From: JAHEEL01 sp034660035
GTDB lineage: Bacteria > Actinomycetota > Acidimicrobiia > Spongiisociales > UBA5794
Assembly (NCBI GenBank): GCA_034660035.1
Contig: JAYEIJ010000079.1
Location: 1-64,000 of the forward strand
Reading direction: 5' to 3'
DNA length: 64,000 nt
Part shown: piece by piece, positions 1 to 8,280 of the stretch
How the letters are laid out: each line of letters begins with the position of its first letter
Numbering within the stretch: position 1 is the stretch's first letter
Program-made: the position numbers and the translations under genes
Notes under the pieces: generated by a model
What the model was told of the DNA's origin: nothing
What the model saw: the letters and a program-made list of their open reading frames with translations, nothing else
Database searches by the model: none

Positions 1-320
1 GTGTAGGTCATCAGGAGGACCGGCTTCCCGGTCAACGCTGTGACTCGTTCGGCGATCTCGAGGGAGTCCCCGATGGTCACCCCGGCGGCGAGAGCGCGCG
101 ACGCGGCCGCTGCGATCACCGGGCCATCCATCAACGGGTCCGCGTACGGGACGCCGATCTCGAATCCGTCGGCGCCGGCATCGGACATCGCCTCGAACAT
201 CGCGACGGACGAATCGACATCCGGGATTCCTGCGGTGAGATACGGCAGGAGCGCCGCACGACCCTCTGCCCTGACAGTCTCGAAGAGCGTGCGAAGTCGG
301 TCCGCTCCCGTGTCAGTCAT
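1..320 (-). CDS. trpA: tryptophan synthase alpha chain (3' end outside window)
   Basis: The alpha subunit cleaves indole-3-glycerol phosphate to indole and glyceraldehyde 3-phosphate and passes indole to TrpB, the last step of tryptophan synthesis in the cytoplasm. The visible 106 residues hold the N-terminal half of the TIM barrel: LPYLTAGIPD near residue 25, and FEIGVPYADPLMDG near 53, which carries the two acidic catalytic residues (about Glu54 and Asp61). The start ATG lies inside the end of trpB (8-nt overlap), so the two chains are translationally coupled. The C-terminal half runs off the window edge. Confidence 0.96.
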   Translation of the reverse strand, partial: MTDTGADRLRTLFETVRAEGRAALLPYLTAGIPDVDSSVAMFEAMSDAGADGFEIGVPYADPLMDGPVIAAAASRALAAGVTIGDSLEIAERVTALTGKPVLLMTY

Positions 321-1479
321 CGAGCGCCGCTATCTGCATCACGTCTTTGTCTCCACGACCGGAGAGCACGAGAGCCACGTTCTTGCCGATCAACGAAGCG
401 GCTTCGCGCACGACCCATGCGACAGCGTGCGCCGACTCGAGCGCCGGGATGATGCCCTCGGTTCGAGAGAGAAGGTGGACCGCTTCGACCGCTTCTTCGT
501 CGGTGACCGATTCGTATCGGACGATACCGGCATCCCGGAAGGCCGCATGCTCCGGACCCACGCCGGGATAGTCGAGACCGGCGCTGATCGAGTGCGCCTC
601 GAGAACCTGCCCCTCGTCGTCCTGGAGGAGATAGGTGAACGAACCGTGAATCACGCCGGGGGTTCCTTCGATCAGGGACGCACCGTGTTTGCCTGTGTCG
701 AGTCCGTATCCCCCCGCTTCAACACCGACGAGTTCGACGTCGTCGTCGACGTAGGTGGCGAACGCGCCGATGCTGTTCGAGCCTCCCCCGACACACGCCA
801 CCACGACGTCGGGTTCTGCCGATCCGTGGAGTTGCTCGTGCATCTCGTCGCCGATCACACGCTGGAACTCACGGACCATCCAGGGGAACGGATGCGGCCC
901 GACCACGGATCCGATGATGTAGTGCGTGTCCTCAACACTCCCTACCCAGTCGCGCATCGCTTCGGAGACGGCGTCCTTGAGCGTTCCTGCGCCGGCATCG
1001 ACGGGGATCACCTCTGCTCCGAGAAGGTGCATCCGGTAGACGTTGAGAGCCTGCCGTTCGATGTCCTTCTCCCCCATGTAGACGACGCACTCGAGACCGA
1101 ACAGTGCGCAGGCGGTGGCGGTCGCGACGCCGTGCTGTCCGGCGCCGGTCTCGGCGATCACGCGCGGTTTACCCATGCGTTTGGCCAGCAGTGCTTGTCC
1201 CATGGTGTTGTTGATCTTGTGGGCACCCGTGTGCGCCAGGTCCTCGCGCTTGAGCCACAGATCGAATCCCAGTTCTTCAGAGAGGCGTTTCGCGTGGTAG
1301 ACCGGCGTGGGTCGGCCGACGTAGGTGGTAAGGAGTTCCGCCAGTTCGGCTCTGAACGCACGATCGTTCCAGGCCGCGGTGAACTCCCGCTCGAGTTGGT
1401 CGAGGGCGGGCATCAGCGTCTCCGGCGCGTACCGTCCGCCGTACGCCCCGAACCTCCCCCGATCGTCCGGTCCGGTCAT
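313..1479 (-). CDS. trpB: tryptophan synthase beta chain
   Basis: This PLP enzyme condenses indole with serine to give tryptophan and forms a complex with TrpA. At 388 aa it has the usual length. The PLP lysine lies in HTGAHKINN (Lys about 88), and the phosphate-binding loop is the glycine-rich CVGGGSNSIGAF near 230. Its start codon overlaps the trpF stop as ATGA, and its stop overlaps the trpA start, so trpF, trpB and trpA are one tightly coupled unit. This is the catalytic-partner form (TrpB1), judged by its position beside trpA. Confidence 0.97.
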   Translation of the reverse strand: MTGPDDRGRFGAYGGRYAPETLMPALDQLEREFTAAWNDRAFRAELAELLTTYVGRPTPVYHAKRLSEELGFDLWLKREDLAHTGAHKINNTMGQALLAKRMGKPRVIAETGAGQHGVATATACALFGLECVVYMGEKDIERQALNVYRMHLLGAEVIPVDAGAGTLKDAVSEAMRDWVGSVEDTHYIIGSVVGPHPFPWMVREFQRVIGDEMHEQLHGSAEPDVVVACVGGGSNSIGAFATYVDDDVELVGVEAGGYGLDTGKHGASLIEGTPGVIHGSFTYLLQDDEGQVLEAHSISAGLDYPGVGPEHAAFRDAGIVRYESVTDEEAVEAVHLLSRTEGIIPALESAHAVAWVVREAASLIGKNVALVLSGRGDKDVMQIAALDD

Positions 1480-2069
1480 GTCCGCTTCGCCTCCTCCACG
1501 AAGGCTGCGACCCTAGCGACATCCTTGATCCCGGGCGCCGATTCGAGTCCGGAAGACGCATCCACTCCCCACGGGTGCACCGCCGCGACGGCGTCGGCGA
1601 CATTCTCCGCGTTCAACCCCCCGGCGAGCACGAATCGTCGCTCCGGCCGGTCGATCGCTTCCCAGTCGAGCGGTACGCCGGTCCCGCCGTGCAGGTCGCC
1701 TGTGGCGGAGTCGAACAGCGGAATCTGTCCTTCCGGGATCCTGCCGGCGTCTCCGTCACCGATCGGTCGGAGGACGAGGAGTCCGGCTTGCTGAGCCCAG
1801 AGAGCGGTGGTCTCCGCATGGCGTCCATGCGGCTGGATCCCATCGGCTCCCGTTGCTTCGACCATGGCGGCGATCATGTCTCGAGACGCGTCAACCGTCA
1901 CGAGAATCCGCAGCGCCGGCACGCCACTCATCAATGCCGCCGCCCGCTCGACGCTGATCCGGCGAGGCGATCGCGCGGCCAGGACGAATCCGAGAGCGTC
2001 CGCTCCTGCATCCACCGCGTCGGAAACGTCGCTTTCACGAGTCAGGCCGCACACCTTGACCCAGGTCAC
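1476..2069 (-). CDS. trpF: phosphoribosylanthranilate isomerase
   Basis: TrpF performs the Amadori rearrangement of phosphoribosylanthranilate to CdRP, between TrpD and TrpC. The 197-aa TIM barrel has the expected signature: KVCGLT at residues 5-10 with the catalytic Cys7, the catalytic aspartate at about 120 (PLFDS), GGTG near 128, AGGLN near 149 and GVDASSGLE near 168. The start is GTG at 2069, which overlaps the trpC stop as GTGA. Many actinobacteria lack trpF and use the dual enzyme PriA, so a dedicated trpF is a lineage trait worth noting. Confidence 0.94.
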   Translation of the reverse strand: MTWVKVCGLTRESDVSDAVDAGADALGFVLAARSPRRISVERAAALMSGVPALRILVTVDASRDMIAAMVEATGADGIQPHGRHAETTALWAQQAGLLVLRPIGDGDAGRIPEGQIPLFDSATGDLHGGTGVPLDWEAIDRPERRFVLAGGLNAENVADAVAAVHPWGVDASSGLESAPGIKDVARVAAFVEEAKRT

Positions 2070-2304
2070 GAGCGGCCAACCAGTCGAGAAAGCGCCTTCC
2101 CCGGATCTGAGGCGACGATCAGCGCCTCGCCGACGAGGATGGCGTCGTACCCGGCGGCGGACATGCGCTCGGCATCGTGGGGATCGTGGATTCCGCTCTC
2201 CGCTACGGCCGTGATGCCCGGCCGCACGACGACGGCTGCCATACGTTCGGCGACCGCGAGATCGGTCGTGAACGTCGTCAGGTCCCGGTTGTTGATACCG
2301 ATCA
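2066..2304 (-). CDS. trpC: indole-3-glycerol phosphate synthase, C-terminal part (cut by gap)
   Basis: Only the last 78 codons are visible; the rest is lost in the N run upstream. The fragment begins IGINNRDL and continues with VAESGIHD and GYDAILVGEAL, the highly conserved C-terminal barrel strands of TrpC that bind the indole product and the phosphate. The enzyme closes the indole ring from CdRP. The stop overlaps the trpF GTG start by 4 nt. The 44 bases on the far side of the gap do not show a TrpC N-terminus, so the true gap may be longer than 100 bases. Confidence 0.93.
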
Positions 2305-2404
2305 NNNNNNNNNNNNNNNNNNNNNNNNNNNNNNNNNNNNNNNNNNNNNNNNNNNNNNNNNNNNNNNNNNNNNNNNNNNNNNNNNNNNNNNNNNNNNNNN
2401 NNNN
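2305..2404. other. assembly gap (100 N)
   Basis: A run of exactly 100 N joins two contigs and its real length is unknown. It removes the first two thirds of trpC and whatever lies between trpC and trpE, which could include trpG or trpD. Any reading frame drawn across it is meaningless. Confidence 0.99.
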
Positions 2405-2448
2405 GCCCGTTGTTTCGACTCTGAAGTGCGCGGATCAATGCATGCCCC

Positions 2449-3936
2449 TCACTGCAGGTGCGGCGCTGCGGCGATGGCGGCGAGCACGGCTGCGGCCTTG
2501 TTCACGCATTCGTCGTACTCGTTGGTCGGGACGCTGTCGGCAACGATCCCGGCACCCGCCTGCACCCATGCACGGGTTCCATCCGAGATCATCGTGCGGA
2601 GTCCGATCGCGGTATCGAGATTGCCGGCGAAATCGATGTAGCCGATCGCACCCGCATACGGACCCCTGGCCGTGGGTTCAAGATCGTCGATGATCTCCAT
2701 CGCCCGGATCTTGGGCGCCCCCGTGACCGTGCCGTGCGGGAACGTTGCCCGCAGAACGTCGACGGGACCCAACCCCTCTCGCAATACTCCGGAAACCCCG
2801 GAGACGATGTGCATCACATGCGAGTACCTCTCGACGACCATGAGATCGTCGACCGTGATGGTTCCGAATTCGCAGACCCGTCCCAGGTCGTTCCTCGCCA
2901 GGTCGATCAGCATGACGTGCTCTGCCCGCTCCTTCGGATCGGCGAGGAGTTCCTCTTCGAGAGCCGCGTCGGCCTCGGGGTTCGCTCCCCTGGGCCGAGT
3001 CCCTGCGATGGGGCGACTGAAGGCGATCCGGTTCCGGACCCGCGTCATGAGTTCGGGCGAGGATCCCGCTATCGAGATCGAACCGTGCCTCACGAAGTAC
3101 ATGAACGGGGATGGGTTGACGAGTCGCAGCGCCCGGTAGACGGCGAAAGCGTTCCCATCGAACTCCACATCGAAGCGGATCGACGGGACGATCTGGAAGG
3201 CATCCCCGGCGTTGATGTGCTCGATCGCCCGACGGACCTCTGCGTGGAACGCCTCCGGACTCGTGTTCGCATGGGAGGGCGCTATCTCGTTGAACGCCGG
3301 ACGGGCTGCGAGGGAACGGGTGGACACCCGCGCCATTCGCTCGACGTCGCTTGCGATGGCCGCCACCGCTTCGTCGTAGGCACGGGCCGGGTCGTCATCG
3401 ACGATGACGTTCCGGATGATCAGGATCGTATCTCTGAGACGGTCGATCGCGGCAAGCCCACCGCCGACGTGCCACACCATCTCCGGAAGTCCTCGATCAT
3501 CGGGAGGTGTCTCGGGCAAGGCCTCGACATACCGGACGGCGTCATATGCGAGGTAGCCGACGAGTCCACCGTGGAGCGGCGGCGTCTCACCAGGGAACCC
3601 ACACTCCGAAGCGTCCGGCGTTTGGAATCGGGCGAGCAGCGACTCCAGCACGTGAAGCGGATCACCGTCCGGAAGGTCGATCTCGGCGCCCACCGCCTCG
3701 GTCGCGCCGTTCCCGGCGATCAGGGTGAACACGGGGTCCCATCCCACGAACGACCAGCGGGCCCATCGCTCACCACCCTCGACAGACTCGAGCAGGAAAC
3801 CGTCGTCGTCACCGACCAGTGCTTCGAACACCGACACCGGTGTTTCCCGATCACCGAGGACCTCGGTCGCCAGCGGGACGACCGTGTACCGCTCGGCCAG
3901 TTCGAGGAACCGTTCCTTCGTCAACGAGATCTGCAT
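2449..3936 (-). CDS. trpE: anthranilate synthase component I
   Basis: TrpE makes anthranilate from chorismate, with ammonia supplied by the glutaminase TrpG (not visible here). The 495-aa protein has the N-terminal regulatory domain followed by the chorismate-binding domain: SSPELMTR near 290, PIAGTRPRG near 310, DLARNDLGRV near 345 and FPHGTVTGAPKIRAMEII near 420. There is no Shine-Dalgarno sequence. Instead a TAACGT -10 element sits 6 nt before the ATG, so the mRNA probably starts at the start codon, and no attenuator leader could be transcribed from this promoter. Confidence 0.97.
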   Translation of the reverse strand: MQISLTKERFLELAERYTVVPLATEVLGDRETPVSVFEALVGDDDGFLLESVEGGERWARWSFVGWDPVFTLIAGNGATEAVGAEIDLPDGDPLHVLESLLARFQTPDASECGFPGETPPLHGGLVGYLAYDAVRYVEALPETPPDDRGLPEMVWHVGGGLAAIDRLRDTILIIRNVIVDDDPARAYDEAVAAIASDVERMARVSTRSLAARPAFNEIAPSHANTSPEAFHAEVRRAIEHINAGDAFQIVPSIRFDVEFDGNAFAVYRALRLVNPSPFMYFVRHGSISIAGSSPELMTRVRNRIAFSRPIAGTRPRGANPEADAALEEELLADPKERAEHVMLIDLARNDLGRVCEFGTITVDDLMVVERYSHVMHIVSGVSGVLREGLGPVDVLRATFPHGTVTGAPKIRAMEIIDDLEPTARGPYAGAIGYIDFAGNLDTAIGLRTMISDGTRAWVQAGAGIVADSVPTNEYDECVNKAAAVLAAIAAAPHLQ

Positions 3937-3942
3937 GCGTCC

Positions 3943-3948
3943 ACGTTA
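3943..3948 (-). promoter_or_regulatory. -10 element of trpE (leaderless)
   Basis: TAACGT on the minus strand, 6 nt before the trpE ATG, the distance expected when transcription starts at the start codon. No convincing -35 hexamer was seen. Confidence 0.55.
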
Positions 3949-3989
3949 GGGCTGTTCGGTCATCCGCACCCGCGCCCCTACCCCGTCGT

Positions 3990-4739
3990 TCAGGAAGAGG
4001 ACAGGCTGTCGAGACCGAGCCGGTCGAGCATGTCCGAGAAGAACCCGGACAGGTTCGCGATCCTGCCGGTGACCATCAGCAAGCCGAACACGGCGAGGAG
4101 AAGGCCGGAGACGACCGTGATCACCGTGAAGTGACGCTTCACCCAATCGAACGCCGAGAAGGCCTTCACGAGCAGCAACGAGGTCAACAGGAAGGGGATC
4201 CCGAGGCCGAGCGAGTAGAAGAACAGAACGAGCATCCCCTGGCCGACCGTGTCCGAGGTTGATCCGAGGAGCAGTGCCGACGCGAGGAACGGTCCGATGC
4301 AGGGCGTCCAACCGAACGCGAATGCGGCGCCCATGACCGGAGGTCCGAAGTAGCCGAATCTCCTGGCACCGTGAGACTCCACTCTCCGCTCGCGCATGAC
4401 CGGCATGAGCCACGACGGGGTCCACACGGCCGTGATGGCGATGAACAGGCCCATGGCCACGATGACCCAACCGGCGACGATGCTGAACACAGGACGTGCG
4501 AGCAGCGACGATATCGACGTGGCCGTTGCACCGAGACCGACGAAGACCGCCGTGAAGCCAAGCACGAACAGGCCCGTCATTCCGACGACGCGCCGCATCG
4601 ACACGTCTCCCTCGGAGAGTTCCTGCATCGAGTAGCCCGACATCAGGGAGATGTAGCCCGGGAGTAACGGGAGCACACACGGCGACAGGAACGATGCAGC
4701 GCCCGCGAATACTGCTGCGACAAGATTTACTTCGGTCAA
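3990..4739 (-). CDS. CcdA/DsbD-type membrane thiol-disulfide transporter
   Basis: This is a 249-aa six-helix membrane protein of the CcdA/DsbD transmembrane family, which carries electrons from cytoplasmic thioredoxin across the membrane for cytochrome c maturation or disulfide reduction. The two family cysteines are present: SFLSPCVLPLLPGY near residue 17 and FGWTPCIGPF near 131. The start is TTG at 4739, chosen because GGAGG lies 5 nt upstream (4745-4749); longer in-frame versions lack a ribosome site and begin with non-membrane sequence. No resB, resC or thioredoxin partner is adjacent, so the electron acceptor is unknown. Confidence 0.9.
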   Translation of the reverse strand: MTEVNLVAAVFAGAASFLSPCVLPLLPGYISLMSGYSMQELSEGDVSMRRVVGMTGLFVLGFTAVFVGLGATATSISSLLARPVFSIVAGWVIVAMGLFIAITAVWTPSWLMPVMRERRVESHGARRFGYFGPPVMGAAFAFGWTPCIGPFLASALLLGSTSDTVGQGMLVLFFYSLGLGIPFLLTSLLLVKAFSAFDWVKRHFTVITVVSGLLLAVFGLLMVTGRIANLSGFFSDMLDRLGLDSLSSS

Positions 4740-4859
4740 AGGAACCTCCGGACGGCCACAGTGAACGGGAACGGTACCGGCACGCGGATTGTTCCCGATC
4801 GGAATTCGACCGCTCCGGCGGTAGGCTCCCAACGTCCCACCGATCCCCACCCTTCACGA

Positions 4860-6107
4860 ATGCCTCTCCCACAGATCATCAATCCGACGAAACCATTCTC
4901 ACCGTCCGATCGCAGGATCGTCTTCTTGCTGGGGATCGTTGCGTTCATCGCGGGGTACGGCGGGGCACAGATGGCCCACACCCTCCCCTATGCGCGTCTC
5001 TCTCTCGGCCTGACCGAGGGGAACATGAGCATCGTCTTCGCGATCGTCCGGGCTGTGTCGCTCCTCGGTGTGGCGTTCTCCATGATCGCCGATCGCAAGG
5101 GCCGCAAGGACCCTCTGATCATCGCGTTCGGTCTCCTCTCTCTCGGAAGCCTCCTCACCGCATTCGTGCCGTCCACCGTCGTGTACGTCGCGTCTCAGTC
5201 GATCGTTCGGGTTGCGGTCATCGCCGTCGCCGCACTCGGCATGGTTCTCCTCGCCGAGGAACTGTCACCGGGAATCCGGGCATACGGCATGGGCCTCTAT
5301 GGACTCGCCGGATCGCTCGGTGTCGGCACGGGCCTCTTGCTCCTGCCGATCGCCGAACGCGCAGATAGCGGATGGCGCATTCTGTTCGCCCTCTCCGGCC
5401 TCGGTCTCCTCGCGATCCCGATGCTCCTGCGCTTCCTCCCCGAGAGCAGGGCCTACAAGCCCGGTCGTTCGATCTCGTTCATCGCGGCACTGAAGATGGG
5501 CCTCGGACGGCACTTCTGGCCGCTCGCCGCAGTGTCGTTCTTCGTGTCGGCATTCTCCGCTCCGGCATTCGACTTCGTGCTCGAGCGCCTGATCAACGAT
5601 CTCGCCTGGGAGGCGAGTGCGGCTCGATTCCTCCTCATCGCCGCCAGCGGCCTGGGAGCCATCGGATTGCTGGTCGGCGGTCGGATGGCAGACAACACCG
5701 GTCGCCGGCCGACGGCGGCGATCGCTCTCGGCATCGGACTCGTCGGAGGTCTCGGCTTCTACCTCCTCAATTCCGGCTGGTTCCTCGCCGGTTCGATCTT
5801 CCTCGCCACGCTGGGGGCCACGATGCTGACTCCCGCGCTCGGAGCGCTCAGAGCCGAACTGTTCCCGACTCGTGTGAGGGCTACATCGGCGGCCTGGGTG
5901 ACGAACGCGGCGATCCTCGGCAGCATCACCGGGTTCCTCATCGGTGGCGTACTCATCGACCGAATCGGCTTGCCGCTGACGGTCGCTTCTCTCGGCTCCG
6001 GCCTCTTGATCTCGATCTTCCTGGTCCTCAGGCTTCCCGAGACGAAGGGGATGGATCTGGTCCGTTCCGGGCGAAGCGATTCGAGTACCACCACCACAGA
6101 CTCGTAA
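4860..6107 (+). CDS. MFS transporter
   Basis: This is a major facilitator superfamily permease of about 415 aa with twelve hydrophobic segments. The cytoplasmic loop 2-3 motif reads ADRKGRKD, repeated in the second half as GGRMADNTGRRP, and the end PETKGMDL resembles the sugar/organic-ion porter branch. The substrate cannot be told. An in-frame GTG at 4761 would add 33 low-complexity residues; the ATG at 4860 directly precedes the sequence leading into helix 1, but neither start has a clear ribosome site. The gene is divergent from the CcdA-type gene. Its last 80 bases overlap the end of the convergent MATE gene. Confidence 0.88.
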   Translation: MPLPQIINPTKPFSPSDRRIVFLLGIVAFIAGYGGAQMAHTLPYARLSLGLTEGNMSIVFAIVRAVSLLGVAFSMIADRKGRKDPLIIAFGLLSLGSLLTAFVPSTVVYVASQSIVRVAVIAVAALGMVLLAEELSPGIRAYGMGLYGLAGSLGVGTGLLLLPIAERADSGWRILFALSGLGLLAIPMLLRFLPESRAYKPGRSISFIAALKMGLGRHFWPLAAVSFFVSAFSAPAFDFVLERLINDLAWEASAARFLLIAASGLGAIGLLVGGRMADNTGRRPTAAIALGIGLVGGLGFYLLNSGWFLAGSIFLATLGATMLTPALGALRAELFPTRVRATSAAWVTNAAILGSITGFLIGGVLIDRIGLPLTVASLGSGLLISIFLVLRLPETKGMDLVRSGRSDSSTTTTDS

Positions 6108-7374
6108 CCCGAACGAGCATCAGCACCACGATCGCGGCCCACACTCCCACGAGACCCAATCCGAGCGGAATCACGGCCAGCAGGAAGCCGACGGCCGCTA
6201 CGCCCGCCGCAAGTGTGCTCCCGGCCAGGAAGCCGAACGCCGCAGCGCCGATGGCGATGCCGTCCCACACGAAGGCGAAGCTGTTGATGGGTTGCATCAC
6301 GATGAGGATGGGGAGGATCGACGCGAACGCCATCACCACCGCTTCGTCCACCGTGAACCACGAAGCCAGCCATGGTGAGGTCACGCCAAGCACCGTTGCG
6401 AGCACGATCCCGAACAAGAAGCCCAGCGCCAGGAGTCGATTGGACACCTCTCGAGCGATCGCTCGATTGCCCGCTCCGATCTCCTTGCCAACGATCGCTT
6501 GACCGGCGATGGCCAGGGCATCCATGACGAGTGCCAGGAAGATCCAGAGCTGGATCGCGATCTGATGCGCCGCGACGGCCGCCGTTCCGAGGCGGGCGGC
6601 GACCATCGTGGCTGCGGTCAGCGCAACCAGGAGCGACGCGTTGCGGAGCACCATCGCCTTCCCCGCGCTGAACAGCGGGCCAAGGGCACGCCGCTGAGGC
6701 CATCCGAACCCGATGCCCATCTCCACGCGACGAGTCCAGAAGAACAGCGCGACGAACCAGATCGCTCCGAACCACTGCGCCGTCACTGTTGCCCAGGCGG
6801 CGCCGGCGATCCCCCATCCCAGTCCGAAGATCAGGATCGGGTCGAGTACGAGGTTCACAGCGTTCAGGCCGAGCGTCACGACCAGCGGGGTGCGCGTATC
6901 CTGATACCCGCGAAACGCGCCGTGACCGACAAGGATCACAAGCAGCGATGGAACGCCCAACGCACGGATTCGAAGGTAGGTCGCGGCGCCTTCGAGTACG
7001 TCGCTCTCGGTGCCGAACGCCCTCAGGAGGGGCTCGCCCAGGACGACCAACGCGACCGCGGCGACCACGCCGGCAACAGCCGAGATAGCGAGCGCGGCGA
7101 CGGTGAACCGGCCCGCTTCGGTCCGGTCGCCCGCTCCTATCGACTGAGCGACGAGAGGCGTGACCGCGTATCCGAGGAAGTTGAAGATGGCGAATACCGC
7201 TAGGAAGATCGCTGAGGCGATGGCGACAGAGGCAAGTGCCGTCGCACCGAGTCGGCCGACGAACGCCGTGTCGATGAGCGAAACCAGCGGATCGGCAGCC
7301 AGCGCCCCGAGGGCGGGGAGACCGATCCGGATGATCTCCCGGTCGTACGGGGTTCTTCTGAAGGCCGGGATCAT
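6028..7374 (-). CDS. MATE family efflux transporter (DinF-like)
   Basis: This 448-aa protein with twelve membrane segments belongs to the multidrug and toxin extrusion family, DinF branch: an N-terminal IIRIGLPALGALAADPL, then SLIDTAFVGRLG, and the second-lobe GYQDTRTPLVVT. It probably uses Na+ or H+ to export cationic compounds; the substrate is unknown. The start overlaps the nth stop (ATGA), so it forms a two-gene unit nth-MATE. The 3' end overlaps the convergent MFS gene by 80 bases, with both strands coding. Confidence 0.92.
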   Translation of the reverse strand: MIPAFRRTPYDREIIRIGLPALGALAADPLVSLIDTAFVGRLGATALASVAIASAIFLAVFAIFNFLGYAVTPLVAQSIGAGDRTEAGRFTVAALAISAVAGVVAAVALVVLGEPLLRAFGTESDVLEGAATYLRIRALGVPSLLVILVGHGAFRGYQDTRTPLVVTLGLNAVNLVLDPILIFGLGWGIAGAAWATVTAQWFGAIWFVALFFWTRRVEMGIGFGWPQRRALGPLFSAGKAMVLRNASLLVALTAATMVAARLGTAAVAAHQIAIQLWIFLALVMDALAIAGQAIVGKEIGAGNRAIAREVSNRLLALGFLFGIVLATVLGVTSPWLASWFTVDEAVVMAFASILPILIVMQPINSFAFVWDGIAIGAAAFGFLAGSTLAAGVAAVGFLLAVIPLGLGLVGVWAAIVVLMLVRVTSLWWWYSNRFARNGPDPSPSSREA

Positions 7375-8024
7375 TCCCGAGTCTTATCGGGGTACGAGCA
7401 CCGGTCGGCGAGCAAGCATCCGACGCACTCGGGCTTCCTCGCGTCGCACACCTCGCGACCGAACTGGATGAATCGCATCGAGACAGCTTCCCAGTCGCTC
7501 TCGGGATAGAGAGCCTTCAGAGCGCTCTCGATCTTGACCGGGTCGGATGCGGCCACCAACCCCAGCCTGTTCGAGACCCTCTTCACGTGGGTGTCGACGG
7601 CGATCGCCGGGATGCCGAAGGCTTCAGCGAGCACCACGCTGGCGGTCTTCCTGCCGACGCCGCGCAGTTTCACGAGTTCATCGAGATCGGCGGGCACAAC
7701 GCCGTCGTCACGATCCACGAGATCCGCCGCCAGGGAGATGATCGACTTGGTCTTCTGGCGGTAGTACCCGGTGGAGAAGATGACCTCCTCCACTTCTTCG
7801 GGATTCGCCGCCGCCAGATCCTCGGGCGTCGGCCAGCGTTCGAAGAGAACGGGCGTCACCTTGTTCACGTTCGCGTCGGTCGTCTGTGCCGACAGAACGG
7901 TCGCTACCAGCAGGTTCCAGGGATCCACGTAGTCGAGCGCGGTCGAGATCTCCGGATACTTCTTCTTCAACCGGTTCAGGATGACCCGTGCGTTGCGTCG
8001 TTCTTCGGTGGTGGGTGCAGCCAT
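7371..8024 (-). CDS. nth: endonuclease III
   Basis: This DNA glycosylase/AP lyase removes oxidised pyrimidines in base excision repair. The 217-aa protein shows the helix-hairpin-helix LRGVGRKTASVVL with the catalytic lysine, the catalytic aspartate in AVDTHVKR, and the C-terminal 4Fe-4S cluster with the exact spacing C-x6-C-x2-C-x5-C (CDARKPEC, then GC and DRC). The start is ATG at 8024: TACTGT lies 6 nt upstream and there is no Shine-Dalgarno sequence, so it is probably leaderless. Longer in-frame starts run into the heptamer array at 8050-8175 and are rejected. Confidence 0.95.
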   Translation of the reverse strand: MAAPTTEERRNARVILNRLKKKYPEISTALDYVDPWNLLVATVLSAQTTDANVNKVTPVLFERWPTPEDLAAANPEEVEEVIFSTGYYRQKTKSIISLAADLVDRDDGVVPADLDELVKLRGVGRKTASVVLAEAFGIPAIAVDTHVKRVSNRLGLVAASDPVKIESALKALYPESDWEAVSMRFIQFGREVCDARKPECVGCLLADRCSYPDKTRE

Positions 8025-8030
8025 GGGGAG

Positions 8031-8036
8031 ACAGTA
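8031..8036 (-). promoter_or_regulatory. -10 element of nth (leaderless)
   Basis: TACTGT on the minus strand, 6 nt before the nth ATG. It abuts the heptamer array, so any -35 contact would fall inside or next to the repeat. Confidence 0.5.
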
Positions 8037-8049
8037 GGCGGGAAGGGGG

Positions 8050-8175
8050 AGACAGCGGACAGCAAACAGCAGACAGCACACAGCAGACAGCAAACAGCAA
8101 ACAGCAAACAGCGGACAGCACACAGCACACAGCACACAGCACACAGCAGACAGCAGACAGCAGACAGCAAACAGC
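8050..8175 (+). repeat. 18-unit heptamer array, core ACAGC
   Basis: Eighteen perfect-length 7-bp units follow each other with no interruption. Each is two purine-rich or AC bases followed by an invariant ACAGC (AGACAGC, GGACAGC, AAACAGC, ACACAGC). Variants are clustered: three AAACAGC in a row, four ACACAGC, three AGACAGC, as expected from slippage or unequal exchange. The array lies between the divergent nth and DUF222/HNH genes. Because 7 is not a multiple of 3, it reads through as a Gln/Thr/Ser-rich pseudo-peptide in open frames, which is not a gene. Two copies of an ATACGGA heptamer follow at once (8183-8196). Confidence 0.97.
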
Positions 8176-8268
8176 AAGAGCCATACGGAATACGGATTTC
8201 GAGCAGGAATCTCGAGGATTTCTTTCTGGATATCGGGTATCCCCCGGTTTTCTGTCACAGCGGGTTGA

Positions 8269-8274
8269 TACTTT
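8269..8274 (+). promoter_or_regulatory. -10 element of the DUF222/HNH gene (leaderless)
   Basis: TACTTT, 6 nt before the ATG at 8281, with no Shine-Dalgarno sequence. Confidence 0.5.
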
Positions 8275-8280
8275 GTCCGT

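Noticed and set aside
1476..2438. A single 320-codon gene covering trpF and the gap
   Set aside because: The frame passes through 100 N; trpF starts at the GTG at 2069 and trpC is read in another frame.
2458..4134. Long plus-strand frame antisense to trpE
   Set aside because: trpE shows complete family motifs on the minus strand; the antisense product has no recognisable features.
8050..8175. CRISPR array
   Set aside because: The repeat unit is only 7 bp, with no spacers between units and no cas genes in the window.
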